A stretch of DNA of 64,000 bases from JAWLAT01 sp041395325 (GTDB lineage: Bacteria; Pseudomonadota; Gammaproteobacteria; Xanthomonadales; SZUA-5), in assembly GCA_041395325.1 (NCBI GenBank), contig JAWLAT010000007.1:1-64000 (forward strand), in the 5' to 3' direction. The notes beneath the pieces were generated by a model. That model was not told the origin of the DNA, did not search any database, and was given only the letters and a program-made list of their open reading frames with translations. The translations under genes and the position numbers were made by a program. Below are positions 1-8,695 of this stretch, in pieces. Within the stretch, counting starts at the first letter, position 1. The number at the start of each line of letters is the position of its first letter.

Positions 1-1314
1 GAGCGGCGCATCACCGAGGTCGAGTGCCTGGTGCCGGACCTGACCGGCAACGCGCGCGGCAAGATCATTCCGGCGGCCAAGTTCTCGCATGACCTGGGTC
101 TGCGGCTGCCCGAGGGCATTTTCGCCACCACGGTGACCGGCGATTACCCGGACGATTACGACGAGATCACCTCGCCGTCGGACTCGGACATGATCCTGCG
201 GCCGGACGCCGAGACCGTGCGGATGGTGCCTTGGGCGCAGGACCCGACGGCCCAGATCATCCACGACTGCTATGCCAAGGACGGGCGCCCGCACGAACTG
301 GCACCGCGCAGCGTGCTCAAGCGCGTGCTGGCCGCCTTCGAGGGCATGGGCGTGCGACCGGTGGTCGCGCCCGAGGTGGAGTTCTTCCTGGTCCAGCGCA
401 ACACCGATCCGGATTTGCCGCTGCAACCACCGGCTGGCCGCTCCGGGCGGCCGGAAACCGCGCGGCAGTCCTATTCGATCGACGCGGTCAACGAGTTCGA
501 TCCCATCCTCGACGACATGTATGACTACGCCGAGGCGATGGAACTGGACGTGGACACGCTGATCCACGAGTCCGGCGCGGCGCAGCTGGAGGTGAACTTC
601 CAGCACGCCGATGCGCTGTCGCGCGCCGACCAGGTGTTCCTGTTCAAGCGCACGATGCGTGAGGCGGCGCTGCGTCACGGCATCTACGCCACCTTCCTGG
701 CCAAGCCGATGGAGAACGAACCCGGCAGCGCCATGCATATCCACCAGAGCCTGGTCGATGTGGAAACCGGCGAGAACGTCTTCGTCGGCCACCGCAACGG
801 CGAACACAGCGAGCTGTTCCTGCATTACCTGGGCGGGCTGCAGAAATACGCCCCGCTGGCGATGGCCTTCTTCGCGCCCAACGTCAACAGTTATCGCCGC
901 TTGAGCAAGGAAGGCGTGGCGCCGATCAATGTGCAGTGGGGCTACGACAACCGCACCTGCGGCCTGCGCGTGCCGATCGACCAGCCCGAGAACACTCGGG
1001 TGGAGAGCCGCTTCGCCGGCTCGGACGCCAATCCCTATCTGGCGATGGCCGGTACGCTGGCCTGCGGCCTGCTCGGCATCAAGGAACGCCTGATGCCCAC
1101 CGAACCGCTGAGCACCGACGCCCAGGCGCTGGGTTTCGAGCTGCCCCGGTCCCTCGAAGAAGCCCTCAGCCTGCTGGCCGACTGCGATGAGCTGCAAGCC
1201 CTGCTCGGCCGTCGCTTTGTGCGCGCCTACAGCTCGGTCAAGCAGAAGGAATATGAGACGTTCTTTCGGGTGATCAGCAGTTGGGAGCGGGAGTTTTTGC
1301 TTCTGAACGTCTGA
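1..1314 (+). CDS. puuA: Gamma-glutamylputrescine synthetase-like glutamine synthetase family protein (5' partial)
   Basis: The reading frame is open from base 1 and the true start lies left of the window, so at least 437 residues are visible. This is the GS-fold catalytic domain: the ATP/glutamate strand FLAKPMENEPGSAMHIH, the VQWGYDNRTCGLRVP segment and the RFAGSDANPYLA motif are all present. In the PuuA branch the enzyme ligates glutamate to putrescine using ATP in the cytoplasm, the first step of the gamma-glutamyl route. The neighbours support polyamine use over ammonia assimilation: a polyamine-type aminotransferase and potFGHI follow on the same strand. Other gamma-glutamyl-polyamine ligases of the same family cannot be excluded from sequence alone. 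Confidence 0.85.
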   Translation, partial: ERRITEVECLVPDLTGNARGKIIPAAKFSHDLGLRLPEGIFATTVTGDYPDDYDEITSPSDSDMILRPDAETVRMVPWAQDPTAQIIHDCYAKDGRPHELAPRSVLKRVLAAFEGMGVRPVVAPEVEFFLVQRNTDPDLPLQPPAGRSGRPETARQSYSIDAVNEFDPILDDMYDYAEAMELDVDTLIHESGAAQLEVNFQHADALSRADQVFLFKRTMREAALRHGIYATFLAKPMENEPGSAMHIHQSLVDVETGENVFVGHRNGEHSELFLHYLGGLQKYAPLAMAFFAPNVNSYRRLSKEGVAPINVQWGYDNRTCGLRVPIDQPENTRVESRFAGSDANPYLAMAGTLACGLLGIKERLMPTEPLSTDAQALGFELPRSLEEALSLLADCDELQALLGRRFVRAYSSVKQKEYETFFRVISSWEREFLLLNV

Positions 1315-1320
1315 GTTGCC

Positions 1321-1384
1321 AGTGGCCAGTTCCAGTCGCCAGTGCAAGACGGGCTGGCGTGACTGGCTACAGGAACTGGCCACT
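1321..1384. repeat. Large near-perfect hairpin between puuA and the aminotransferase
   Basis: A perfect 13-base inverted repeat (AGTGGCCAGTTCC at 1321-1333, GGAACTGGCCACT at 1372-1384) encloses a second stem, CCAGTC/GACTGG plus GCCAG/CTGGC. The whole 64-base block can fold as one long hairpin. There is no T-run after it, so it is not a classic intrinsic terminator. It could be an RNA processing or stability element or a dispersed intergenic repeat. Confidence 0.7.
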
Positions 1385-1439
1385 GGAACTCGTCGCCAGC
1401 TGTGAGCCCCACTGACTTACATCGAAAAGCGAACTGACC

Positions 1440-2792
1440 ATGCATCTGGCTGAACTGCAACGCCTCGACGCCGCCCACCACCTCCACCCCTTCAGTGACA
1501 ACGCGCAGTTGGCGCAGAAGGGCACGCGGGTGCTGACGCGGGGGGAGGGGGTTTACGTCTGGGATGCGGAGGGCAACCAGTTGCTGGATGCCTTCGCCGG
1601 GCTGTGGTGCGTCAATCTGGGGTATGGGCGGGCCGAGCTGGCCGAGGTGGCGGCGCGGCAGATGCGCGAGCTGGCCTACTACAACAGCTTCTTTGGCTGC
1701 ACCACCGAGCCGGCGATCCGGCTGGCGGCGCAGCTGGCGGAACTGGCGCCGGGGGATCTGAATCACGTCTTCTACGCCAACTCCGGTTCGGAGGCGAACG
1801 ACACCATCGTCCGGCTGGTGCGGCATTTCTGGGCGGTGCAGGGGCAGGCGCAACGGTCGGTGATCATCGGTCGCCACAACGGCTATCACGGCTCGACGAT
1901 GGCCGGCGCCAGCCTGGGCGGGATGAAGGGCATGCACGCGCAGGGCGGGCTGCCGATCCCCGACATCGTGCACATCGACCAGCCGTACTGGTATGGCGAG
2001 GGTGGCCAGCAGTCGCCGGAAGCATTCGGCCTCGCCCGGGCTCGCCAGCTGGAGGCGAAGATCCTTGAACTGGGGCCGGAGCGGGTCGCCGCCTTCATCG
2101 GCGAGCCGATCCAGGGTGCGGCCGGCGTGTTCATCCCGCCGGACAGCTACTGGCCGGAAATCGAGCGCATCTGTCGTCAGTACGACGTGCTGCTGGTGGC
2201 GGACGAGGTGATCTGCGGATTCGGCCGCACCGGGCAGTGGTTCGGCTGTCAGCATTTCGGCTTCCAGCCGGACATCATGACCATCGCCAAGGGCCTGACC
2301 TCGGGCTATCTGCCGCTGGGTGGGGTGATGTTCAACGACCGCATTGCCGGCGTGCTGCGCGAGCAGGGCGGCGAACTGGCGCATGGCTACACCTATTCCG
2401 GTCATCCGGTCTGCGCCGCGGTGGCGCTGGAGAATCTGCGCCTGCTGCAGAGCGAGCGGGTGCTCGAGCGGATCCGCGAGGACACCGGGCCCTATCTGGC
2501 CGAGCGCTGGCTGGCGCTGGCCGAGCATCCGCTGGTTGGCGAGGCGCGGATCGTGGGCATGGTCGGGGCGCTGGAACTGGTGGCCGACAAGGCCAGCCGA
2601 CGCTATTTCGACGATCGCGGGCGGGTCGGCGGGTTGTGCCGGGATCTGGCCTTGCGCAATGGACTGATCCTGCGCGCAACCGGCGATGCCATGCTACTTT
2701 CACCGCCACTGGTGATCGACCGCAGCCAGATCGACGAACTGGTCGACAAGACCCGTCGGACGCTGGATCAGACCGCGGCGGCCCTGGGCTGA
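1440..2792 (+). CDS. spuC: Class III PLP aminotransferase, putrescine/polyamine:pyruvate type
   Basis: 450 residues, full length for omega-aminotransferases. PLP features in order: NSGSEAND near 114-121, the YHGST segment near 149, D255 in VADEVICGFGRTG, and the Schiff-base lysine K284 in TIAKGLTSG. The family moves an amino group from putrescine or another diamine to pyruvate and releases an aminoaldehyde. Close placement after a PuuA-like ligase and before polyamine ABC transport genes favours a SpuC-type role. The product aldehyde would suit the PuuC-like dehydrogenase at 58.0 kb. A beta-alanine or taurine aminotransferase is the main alternative. Confidence 0.8.
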   Translation: MHLAELQRLDAAHHLHPFSDNAQLAQKGTRVLTRGEGVYVWDAEGNQLLDAFAGLWCVNLGYGRAELAEVAARQMRELAYYNSFFGCTTEPAIRLAAQLAELAPGDLNHVFYANSGSEANDTIVRLVRHFWAVQGQAQRSVIIGRHNGYHGSTMAGASLGGMKGMHAQGGLPIPDIVHIDQPYWYGEGGQQSPEAFGLARARQLEAKILELGPERVAAFIGEPIQGAAGVFIPPDSYWPEIERICRQYDVLLVADEVICGFGRTGQWFGCQHFGFQPDIMTIAKGLTSGYLPLGGVMFNDRIAGVLREQGGELAHGYTYSGHPVCAAVALENLRLLQSERVLERIREDTGPYLAERWLALAEHPLVGEARIVGMVGALELVADKASRRYFDDRGRVGGLCRDLALRNGLILRATGDAMLLSPPLVIDRSQIDELVDKTRRTLDQTAAALG

Positions 2793-2842
2793 AACCCGGG
2801 TCCGGCTGGGGAGCGCTGCGGCCAGCGGGACACAAACACCTG

Positions 2843-2860
2843 CCGGACCGACCGGTCCGG
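2843..2860. promoter_or_regulatory. Short perfect hairpin upstream of potF
   Basis: CCGGACC (2843-2849) and GGTCCGG (2854-2860) pair around a four-base loop. It sits 30 bases before the potF start, and the Shine-Dalgarno sequence AGGAGG follows it. No U-tract follows. It may be an operator half-site pair or an mRNA stem. Confidence 0.4.
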
Positions 2861-2890
2861 TGGCCATGCTGACAATCAGGAGGATCTGCC

Positions 2891-4033
2891 ATGCGAGCTT
2901 TGTTGTTGTTGCCTCTGACCGCCGCGCTGCTGAGCGTGGGTTGTGGCCAGAAGGAAGACGCCGCGGCACCGACCACGGCCACCCCCGCACCGGCTGCCGA
3001 ACCCGCCAAGCGCGAACTGAATGTCTACAACTGGTCCGACTACATTTCCGAAGACGCCATCGCCAAGTTCGAGGCAGAGAGCAATGTCAAGGTCACCTAC
3101 GACGTGTTCGATTCCAACGAGGTGCTGGAAGCCAAGCTGATGGCCGGCAACACCGGCTACGACATCGTGGTGCCCTCGCTGTCCTTCCTCGGCCGGCAGA
3201 TTCAGGCCGGCGTGTTCCAGCCCATCGACAAGGCACGGCTGAAGAACTACGGCAATCTGGATCCGCAGTTGATGGAGCGGATTGCGCAGATCGACGCCGA
3301 CAACGCACACGCCGTGCCCTATCTGTGGGGCACCACCGGCATCGGCTACAACGTGGCCAAAGCCAAGGAGCTGTTTGGCGAGGACGTGGAGATCAACAGC
3401 TGGGACTACGTATTCAAGCCGGAGAATCTGGCCAAGTTCCACAGCTGCGGTGTTACCATCCTCGACACCGCCCAGGAAATCGTGCCGGCTGCGCTGAATT
3501 ATCTGGGTGAGGATCCGAACAGCTTCGATCCGGAAGTCATCGCCAAGGGCGAGGCGCTGCTCAAGAGCATCCGTCCGCACATCACCAACTTCCATTCCTC
3601 GCAGCTGATCAATGACCTGGCCAATGGCGACATCTGCCTGGCCGTGGGCTGGTCCGGCGACATCCTGCAGGCGGCCGATCGGGCCGAGGAAGCCGGCGCT
3701 GGCGTCGAAGTGGCCTATGTGATTCCGAACGAAGGCGCCGGCATGTGGTTCGACATGCTGGCCATTCCGAAAGACGCCCGTCATGTCGACGATGCCTATC
3801 TGTTCATCGACTATCTGCTGCGGCCGGAAGTGATGGCCGGTATTCAGAACTACGTGGCCTATGCCAGCGGCAATGCCGCCGCGCTGCCGATGGTGGAGGA
3901 AGAGATCCGCACCGACCCGGGCATCTATCCCTCCGACGCGGCCAAGGCCAAGCTTTACACCTTTGCGGTGCTGCCGCCGGAGGTCGATCGCATTTACACG
4001 CGCCTGTGGACGTCGCTGAAGACCGGCCAGTAA
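2891..4033 (+). CDS. potF: Polyamine ABC transporter periplasmic binding lipoprotein
   Basis: 380 residues, the usual length for PotF/SpuD proteins. The N-terminus is a hydrophobic signal ending LLSVGC with Cys18 as the likely lipidated residue; the leucine sits one place off the ideal lipobox. The mature protein opens with the LNVYNWSDYISED segment typical of spermidine/putrescine binders, and aromatic residues such as W of GWSGDI and W of GMWFDM match ligand-pocket positions. It captures putrescine or spermidine and delivers it to PotGHI. AGGAGG lies 7 bases before the ATG. It is the first gene of a potFGHI set, with a 122-base structured gap before potG. Confidence 0.93.
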   Translation: MRALLLLPLTAALLSVGCGQKEDAAAPTTATPAPAAEPAKRELNVYNWSDYISEDAIAKFEAESNVKVTYDVFDSNEVLEAKLMAGNTGYDIVVPSLSFLGRQIQAGVFQPIDKARLKNYGNLDPQLMERIAQIDADNAHAVPYLWGTTGIGYNVAKAKELFGEDVEINSWDYVFKPENLAKFHSCGVTILDTAQEIVPAALNYLGEDPNSFDPEVIAKGEALLKSIRPHITNFHSSQLINDLANGDICLAVGWSGDILQAADRAEEAGAGVEVAYVIPNEGAGMWFDMLAIPKDARHVDDAYLFIDYLLRPEVMAGIQNYVAYASGNAAALPMVEEEIRTDPGIYPSDAAKAKLYTFAVLPPEVDRIYTRLWTSLKTGQ

Positions 4034-4109
4034 GGCACAGGCGACTGATGGTCGGGGACCCGCACCGCGACACGCTGCCGAGCAGCGGCGGTCGGGTCTG
4101 TTGAAGCTA

Positions 4110-4150
4110 CGGGGGCGGAGGCTGACTTCGCCCCCGATTCATTTCGGGGG
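4110..4150 (+). promoter_or_regulatory. Two mutually exclusive hairpins in the potG leader
   Basis: Hairpin A pairs CGGGGGCG (4110-4117) with CGCCCCCG (4129-4136). Hairpin B pairs CCCCCGA (4131-4137) with TCGGGGG (4144-4150). They share 4131-4136 and cannot coexist. Hairpin B buries the G-rich stretch just before the potG ATG (4156), where the ribosome would bind, and hairpin A leaves it free. Seen directly; any regulatory role is inference. Confidence 0.45.
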
Positions 4151-4155
4151 TCGGG

Positions 4156-5310
4156 ATGAGCGAGCAGGCGGCGGCTGCGCCGATGGGGTCGGGCGCGACA
4201 CAGAAGCAGGAAATGCTGGGCGAGGAGGGCTATGTCCGCCTCGATGGCGTGCGCAAGGAGTTCGATGGCTTCGTCGCCGTCGATGATGTCGACCTGTCCA
4301 TCCGCAAGGGTGAGATCTTCGCTCTGCTGGGCGCCTCGGGCTGCGGCAAGTCGACGCTGCTGCGCGTGCTGGCGGGCTTCGAGCAACCTACCCGCGGCAC
4401 CGTGATGGTCGACGGCCAGCCGATGAACGGGCTGGCGCCCTACGACCGACCCATCAACATGATGTTCCAGTCCTACGCGCTGTTCCCGCACATGACGGTG
4501 GAGCAGAACGTCGCCTTCGGCCTGAAGCAGGATGGCCTGCCCAAGGCCAAGATCGCCGAGCGGGTGGCCGAGATGCTGGCGCTGGTGCAGATGGGCCGCT
4601 ACGCCAAGCGCAAGCCGCACCAGCTCTCCGGCGGCCAGCAGCAGCGGGTGGCGCTGGCCCGGTCCCTGGCCAAGGGCCCCAAGCTGTTGTTGCTGGACGA
4701 GCCGATGGGCGCGCTGGACAAGAAGCTGCGCTCGCAGATGCAACTGGAACTGGTCAACATCATCGAGCGCCTCGGCGTGACCTGCGCGATGGTCACCCAC
4801 GACCAGGAAGAAGCGATGACGATGGCTCATCGCATCGCCATCATGGACGCGGGCGAGATCCGCCAGGTCGGCACGCCGGACGAGATCTACGAGCAGCCCA
4901 ACTCGCGCTTCACCGCCGAGTTCATCGGTCAGGTCAATCTGCTCGAAGGGGTGATCGTCGACGACGAGAAGGACTACATCACGATCCGCTCGCCGGCGAT
5001 GGAATCACTGATTCGCGTCGGCCACGGTGTCACCGGCTACGAAGGCATGGCGGTGGCGCTGGCGCTGCGACCGGAGAAACTGGTGGTCAGCGCCGACGAG
5101 CCGGCGCAGCCCTTCAACAAGGTCAGCGGCATCATCGAGGAAATCGCCTATCTGGGCAGCCATTCGGTACTGCACGTCAAGTTGGTCAGTGGCCAGCATC
5201 TGCTCGCCAACGTGGCCAATTCGCAGCGCTGGGCGTCGGAGCGTTTCACCTGGAACGACCGCGTCTGGCTGTCCTGGCACGACCTGGCCGGCGTGGTGCT
5301 CAACTCATGA
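4156..5310 (+). CDS. potG: Polyamine ABC transporter ATP-binding protein
   Basis: 384 residues. Walker A GASGCGKST at 59-67, Q-loop around MMFQSYALFPHMT, signature LSGGQ at 157-161, Walker B LLLLDEP at 177-183 and switch His in VTHDQEEAM. A C-terminal TOBE region (about 300-384) gives the long form typical of PotA/PotG. It hydrolyses ATP at the inner membrane to drive uptake through PotH and PotI. The last bases overlap the potH start by 4 (ATGA), indicating translational coupling. Confidence 0.95.
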   Translation: MSEQAAAAPMGSGATQKQEMLGEEGYVRLDGVRKEFDGFVAVDDVDLSIRKGEIFALLGASGCGKSTLLRVLAGFEQPTRGTVMVDGQPMNGLAPYDRPINMMFQSYALFPHMTVEQNVAFGLKQDGLPKAKIAERVAEMLALVQMGRYAKRKPHQLSGGQQQRVALARSLAKGPKLLLLDEPMGALDKKLRSQMQLELVNIIERLGVTCAMVTHDQEEAMTMAHRIAIMDAGEIRQVGTPDEIYEQPNSRFTAEFIGQVNLLEGVIVDDEKDYITIRSPAMESLIRVGHGVTGYEGMAVALALRPEKLVVSADEPAQPFNKVSGIIEEIAYLGSHSVLHVKLVSGQHLLANVANSQRWASERFTWNDRVWLSWHDLAGVVLNS

Positions 5311-6230
5311 GCGCGCCGGCCTGGTTTGCCCCCATCGCCCGGCGGCTGCCCGGGCCACGCTGGCTGGTCATCGGCGTGCCCTTCATCTGGATGCTGCTGT
5401 TCTTCGCCGTGCCCTTTGCGATCGCCCTGAAGATCTCCTTCTCCAAGGCGCTGATCGCGATGCCGCCCTATTCGCCGGTGGTGAGCTGGGAAGGGGCGGT
5501 GCTGACGCTGAAACTGAACTTCGACAACTATCTGTTCCTGGTTCGCGACTCGCTCTACGTCAACGCCTATCTGAGCTCGCTGAAGATCGCCGTGATCTCG
5601 ACGCTGGGCTGCCTGCTGATCGGCTATCCGATGGCCTATGCGATCGCGCGGATGCCACCATCGACGCGCAATGTGGCGCTGATGCTGGTGATCCTGCCGT
5701 CGTGGACCTCGTTCCTGATCCGCATCTACGCCTGGATCGGCATCCTCAAGAACAACGGGCTGATCAACAACTTCCTGATCTGGCTGGGCGTCATCGATGA
5801 GCCGCTGCAGATCCTGCACACGCCGCTGGCGGTGTACATCGGCATCGTCTACGCCTATCTGCCCTTCATGATCCTGCCGCTGTACGCCAATCTGGTGAAG
5901 CTGGACCTGCGACTGCTGGAAGCGGCCTATGACCTGGGCGCGCGGCCCTGGCAGGCCTTCCTGCGCATCACGCTGCCGCTGTCACGAGCCGGCATCGTGG
6001 CCGGCTCGATGCTGGTGCTGATTCCGGTGGTGGGTGAATTCGTCATTCCGGAAATGCTCGGCGGACCCAGCACGCTGATGATCGGCAAGACGCTGTGGGG
6101 CGAGTTCTTCGCCAACCGCGACTGGCCGGTGGCCTCGGCGGTGGCGATCGTGATGCTCAGCCTGCTGCTGATCCCGATCATGATCTTCCACCACTTCCAG
6201 GCCAAGGAAATGGAGGGCAAGCTGACATGA
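5307..6230 (+). CDS. potH: Polyamine ABC transporter permease, PotH type
   Basis: 307 residues, six predicted membrane segments, with the first near residues 20-45. The permease EAA loop is visible as EAAYDLGARPWQAF near residue 205, the contact site for the ATPase. A periplasmic loop follows the first helix. It overlaps potG by 4 bases and potI by 4 bases, so potGHI are translationally coupled. It forms the membrane channel with PotI. Confidence 0.94.
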   Translation: MSAPAWFAPIARRLPGPRWLVIGVPFIWMLLFFAVPFAIALKISFSKALIAMPPYSPVVSWEGAVLTLKLNFDNYLFLVRDSLYVNAYLSSLKIAVISTLGCLLIGYPMAYAIARMPPSTRNVALMLVILPSWTSFLIRIYAWIGILKNNGLINNFLIWLGVIDEPLQILHTPLAVYIGIVYAYLPFMILPLYANLVKLDLRLLEAAYDLGARPWQAFLRITLPLSRAGIVAGSMLVLIPVVGEFVIPEMLGGPSTLMIGKTLWGEFFANRDWPVASAVAIVMLSLLLIPIMIFHHFQAKEMEGKLT

Positions 6231-7090
6231 AGACGCGTCGCGGGCCCAAGCTCAGCACCGTGCTGCTGATCATCGGCTTCATCTTCCTGTATGCGCCGAT
6301 GCTCTCGCTGGTGATCTACTCCTTCAACGAATCGCGCCTGGTGACGGTCTGGTCGGGCTTCTCGATCAAGTGGTACGGCGAGTTGTTCGAGGACGACCAG
6401 ATGATGTCGGCAGCCTGGGTCAGCATCCAGATCGCCTTCCTGACCGCCTGCATCTCGGTGGTGCTGGGCACGATGGCGGCGCTGGCCACCACCCGCATGC
6501 GGCGCTTCCCCGGCAAGACCCTGTTCAGCGGCCTGATCACCGCACCGCTGGTCATGCCCGAGGTGATCACCGGCCTGTCGATCCTGCTGCTGTTCGTCTC
6601 GATGGGCGACTACATCGGCATCGGTTCGCGCCGCGGCATGCTGACGATCCTGATCGCCCACGTGACCTTCTGCATGGCCTTCGTCACCGTGGTGGTCTCC
6701 TCGCGTCTGTCCGAACTGGACCGTTCGCTGGAAGAGGCGGCGATGGACCTGGGCGCCAACCGGCTCAAGGTGTTCTTCGTGATCACCCTGCCGATCATCG
6801 CCCCGGCCTTGATCTCCGGCTGGCTGCTGGCCTTCACGTTGTCGCTGGACGATCTGGTCATCGCCAGCTTCGTCTCCGGCCCCTCGTCCACGACCTTGCC
6901 GATGAAGGTGTTCTCGTCGGTGCGGCTGGGCGTGAGCCCGAAGATCAACGCGCTGGCCACGCTGCTGATCCTGGCCGTCTCCATCGCCGCCTTCATCGCC
7001 TGGTGGCTGATGTCACGCGACGAAAAACGCCGGCAGCGCGACATGCAACTGGCGGCGCAGGAGGATCAGATGCTGGCTGGGAAGGCGTAG
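6227..7090 (+). CDS. potI: Polyamine ABC transporter permease, PotI type
   Basis: 287 residues from the ATG at 6227, which overlaps the potH stop (ATGA). A start further upstream would lack the hydrophobic N-terminal helix. Six predicted membrane segments; EAA loop EEAAMDLGANRLKVF near residue 185. It pairs with PotH to form the transport path. No intrinsic terminator is obvious after the stop; the next gene is convergent. Confidence 0.94.
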   Translation: MKTRRGPKLSTVLLIIGFIFLYAPMLSLVIYSFNESRLVTVWSGFSIKWYGELFEDDQMMSAAWVSIQIAFLTACISVVLGTMAALATTRMRRFPGKTLFSGLITAPLVMPEVITGLSILLLFVSMGDYIGIGSRRGMLTILIAHVTFCMAFVTVVVSSRLSELDRSLEEAAMDLGANRLKVFFVITLPIIAPALISGWLLAFTLSLDDLVIASFVSGPSSTTLPMKVFSSVRLGVSPKINALATLLILAVSIAAFIAWWLMSRDEKRRQRDMQLAAQEDQMLAGKA

Positions 7091-7135
7091 CGCGCGGCAG
7101 TCAGAATCGACTGCATCAGGTGAGGCTCGGCGGAC

Positions 7136-7435
7136 TCAGTTTTCGATCTGCCGAGCTTCGAGCTCGTAGTCGGCCAGCCGCATCCAGTCATCGCTGACCC
7201 GGCCGCTGACCTTGAGGGTCTGCCCGACGCTCAGCGGCTTGCGGACGGTGCTTTGGTACACGAGCACGCGGGTGCCGTCGTGGTCCAGCCAGAAGGTGTC
7301 ATGGCTGACCACTTCGACGACCTTGCCTTCCAACACGACGTCGCTGCCGGGCGCCAGGTCATCGCTGGCGGTGGCCCAGGTCGGCGTGGACAGCGAGGCT
7401 GCGAGCAGACTCAGGCAGAAGAGGGTGGTGCGCAT
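7136..7435 (-). CDS. Small secreted OB-fold (BOF/YgiW-YdeI type) protein, copy 1
   Basis: 99 residues with a signal peptide cleaved near TWA-TA. The mature part matches the bacterial OB-fold pattern: VLEGKVVEVVSHDTFWLD, then a basic/aromatic middle and a final VSGRVSDDWMRLADYELEARQIEN. Members are periplasmic; several are linked to stress or polyamine and metal responses, but their exact function is unsettled. It is a clear tandem paralogue of the gene at 7578-7904, sharing the core almost residue for residue, which points to a recent duplication. It lies convergent to potI. Confidence 0.8.
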   Translation of the reverse strand: MRTTLFCLSLLAASLSTPTWATASDDLAPGSDVVLEGKVVEVVSHDTFWLDHDGTRVLVYQSTVRKPLSVGQTLKVSGRVSDDWMRLADYELEARQIEN

Positions 7436-7577
7436 GGCGTTGGAACTCCTGAAACTGGGAAACCGCAGATCGCAATCAAGCCGACCAGAATGACGTCACC
7501 GCATCGTGTGAATGCTCGAATCATTCATGCTGGCGGGTGGTTGCTGAGGTCTGTGGATGGGGGGCGGGGTGCGAGGC

Positions 7578-7904
7578 TCAGCGAGCACCGGCCGTGAGCG
7601 TCGCGCCCTGGTTTTCGATCTGGTGGGCGTCGACCTCGAAGTTGGTCAGGCGCATCCAGTCATCACTGACGCGGCCGCTGACCCGAAGTTGCTGACCAAC
7701 GCGCAGGGCCTTGCGGGGGAAGGTGCTTTGATAGACCAGCACGCGGGTGCCGGCGCGATCGAGCCAGAAGGCATCGTGGCTGACCACTTCGGTCACCTTG
7801 CCTTCGAGAACGACGTTGCTGCCCGGGGTCAGAGTGCCGGCGGCCAGCAGCGGGTTCGCCAGCAGGGCGGCGAGCAGGGTCAGCAGGGCGATCGACTTGC
7901 GCAT
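7578..7904 (-). CDS. Small secreted OB-fold (BOF/YgiW-YdeI type) protein, copy 2
   Basis: 108 residues with a signal peptide ending near LLAAG. The core VLEGKVTEVVSHDAFWLD and VSGRVSDDWMRL is nearly identical to the downstream copy. The C-terminus is longer (GATLTAGAR). GGAGA lies just upstream of the ATG. The 142-base gap between the copies leaves room for a promoter for copy 1. Function unknown beyond the periplasmic OB-fold. Confidence 0.8.
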   Translation of the reverse strand: MRKSIALLTLLAALLANPLLAAGTLTPGSNVVLEGKVTEVVSHDAFWLDRAGTRVLVYQSTFPRKALRVGQQLRVSGRVSDDWMRLTNFEVDAHQIENQGATLTAGAR

Positions 7905-8143
7905 TGGGATGGTCTCCTCATCGTTGCTGCCCGGTATAACGCGAGCAGCGTGTCGATTGGGACCGTTACAAAGCGTGACTATTCAAAAATCGCCAAGTAT
8001 TCCGCGCTTTTGGCCGGATTCTCGCGCGCCCTTCACATTTTTAGATGGGTTCGGACGCGACCAATGTCGCAGCAAGCCCGCTGCGGGGAGGGTCCCATTG
8101 CGGGCTAAACTAGGCGCCTTGGCAGGAAGCTGGAGAGACACCG

Positions 8144-8692
8144 ATGGGCCTGGGTAATGTGTCCCGCGGACGGGATGTTCCCAACGACATCAACGCCGTG
8201 ATCGAGATTCCGCTCGATGGCGAGGCGGTCAAGTACGAAGTGGACAAGGACTCCGGCGCGATCTTTGTCGATCGCGTGCTGAACACGGCCATGCGCTATC
8301 CCACCAACTATGGCTATATGCCCAATACGCTGTGTGGCGATGGCGACCCGGTAGACCTGCTGGTCGTGATGCCGGTGCCGCTGATCCCGGGTTCGGTGGT
8401 GCGCTGCCGGCCGGTGGGGGTTCTGAAGATGACCGATGAGGCCGGCAGCGACGCCAAGGTCGTGGCGGTGCCCATCAACAAGGTGACGATGCTGTATCGC
8501 AACATCGAAAGCGTCCGCCAGTTGCCGGACGAATTGCTCGACCGCATCGCCCATTTCTTCGCCCATTACAAGGATCTGGAGCCAGGCAAGTGGGTCAATA
8601 TCGAGGGCTGGGGCGGTCCGGACGAAGCCAAGCGCGAGATCATCGAGGCGATCGAGCGCTACGATGCCGAGCCGAACAAGCCGGCCTTCTGA
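8144..8692 (+). CDS. ppa: Inorganic pyrophosphatase (family I)
   Basis: 182 residues, the normal size for soluble hexameric PPases. Substrate and metal residues are intact: E21, K30, R44, the YxxNYGYMP stretch, and the D66-G-D68-P-V-D71 signature. It hydrolyses PPi from biosynthesis in the cytoplasm. GGAGAG stands 8 bases before the ATG. The 239-base upstream gap is locally AT-richer than its surroundings, as expected for a promoter, but I cannot name a firm -35/-10 pair. Confidence 0.96.
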   Translation: MGLGNVSRGRDVPNDINAVIEIPLDGEAVKYEVDKDSGAIFVDRVLNTAMRYPTNYGYMPNTLCGDGDPVDLLVVMPVPLIPGSVVRCRPVGVLKMTDEAGSDAKVVAVPINKVTMLYRNIESVRQLPDELLDRIAHFFAHYKDLEPGKWVNIEGWGGPDEAKREIIEAIERYDAEPNKPAF

Positions 8693-8695
8693 TCC

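Noticed and set aside
1227..2528. A 433-codon minus-strand frame opposite the aminotransferase gene
   Set aside because: It is antisense to a well-supported gene and shows arginine/histidine/proline-rich, low-information protein typical of GC-rich shadow frames.
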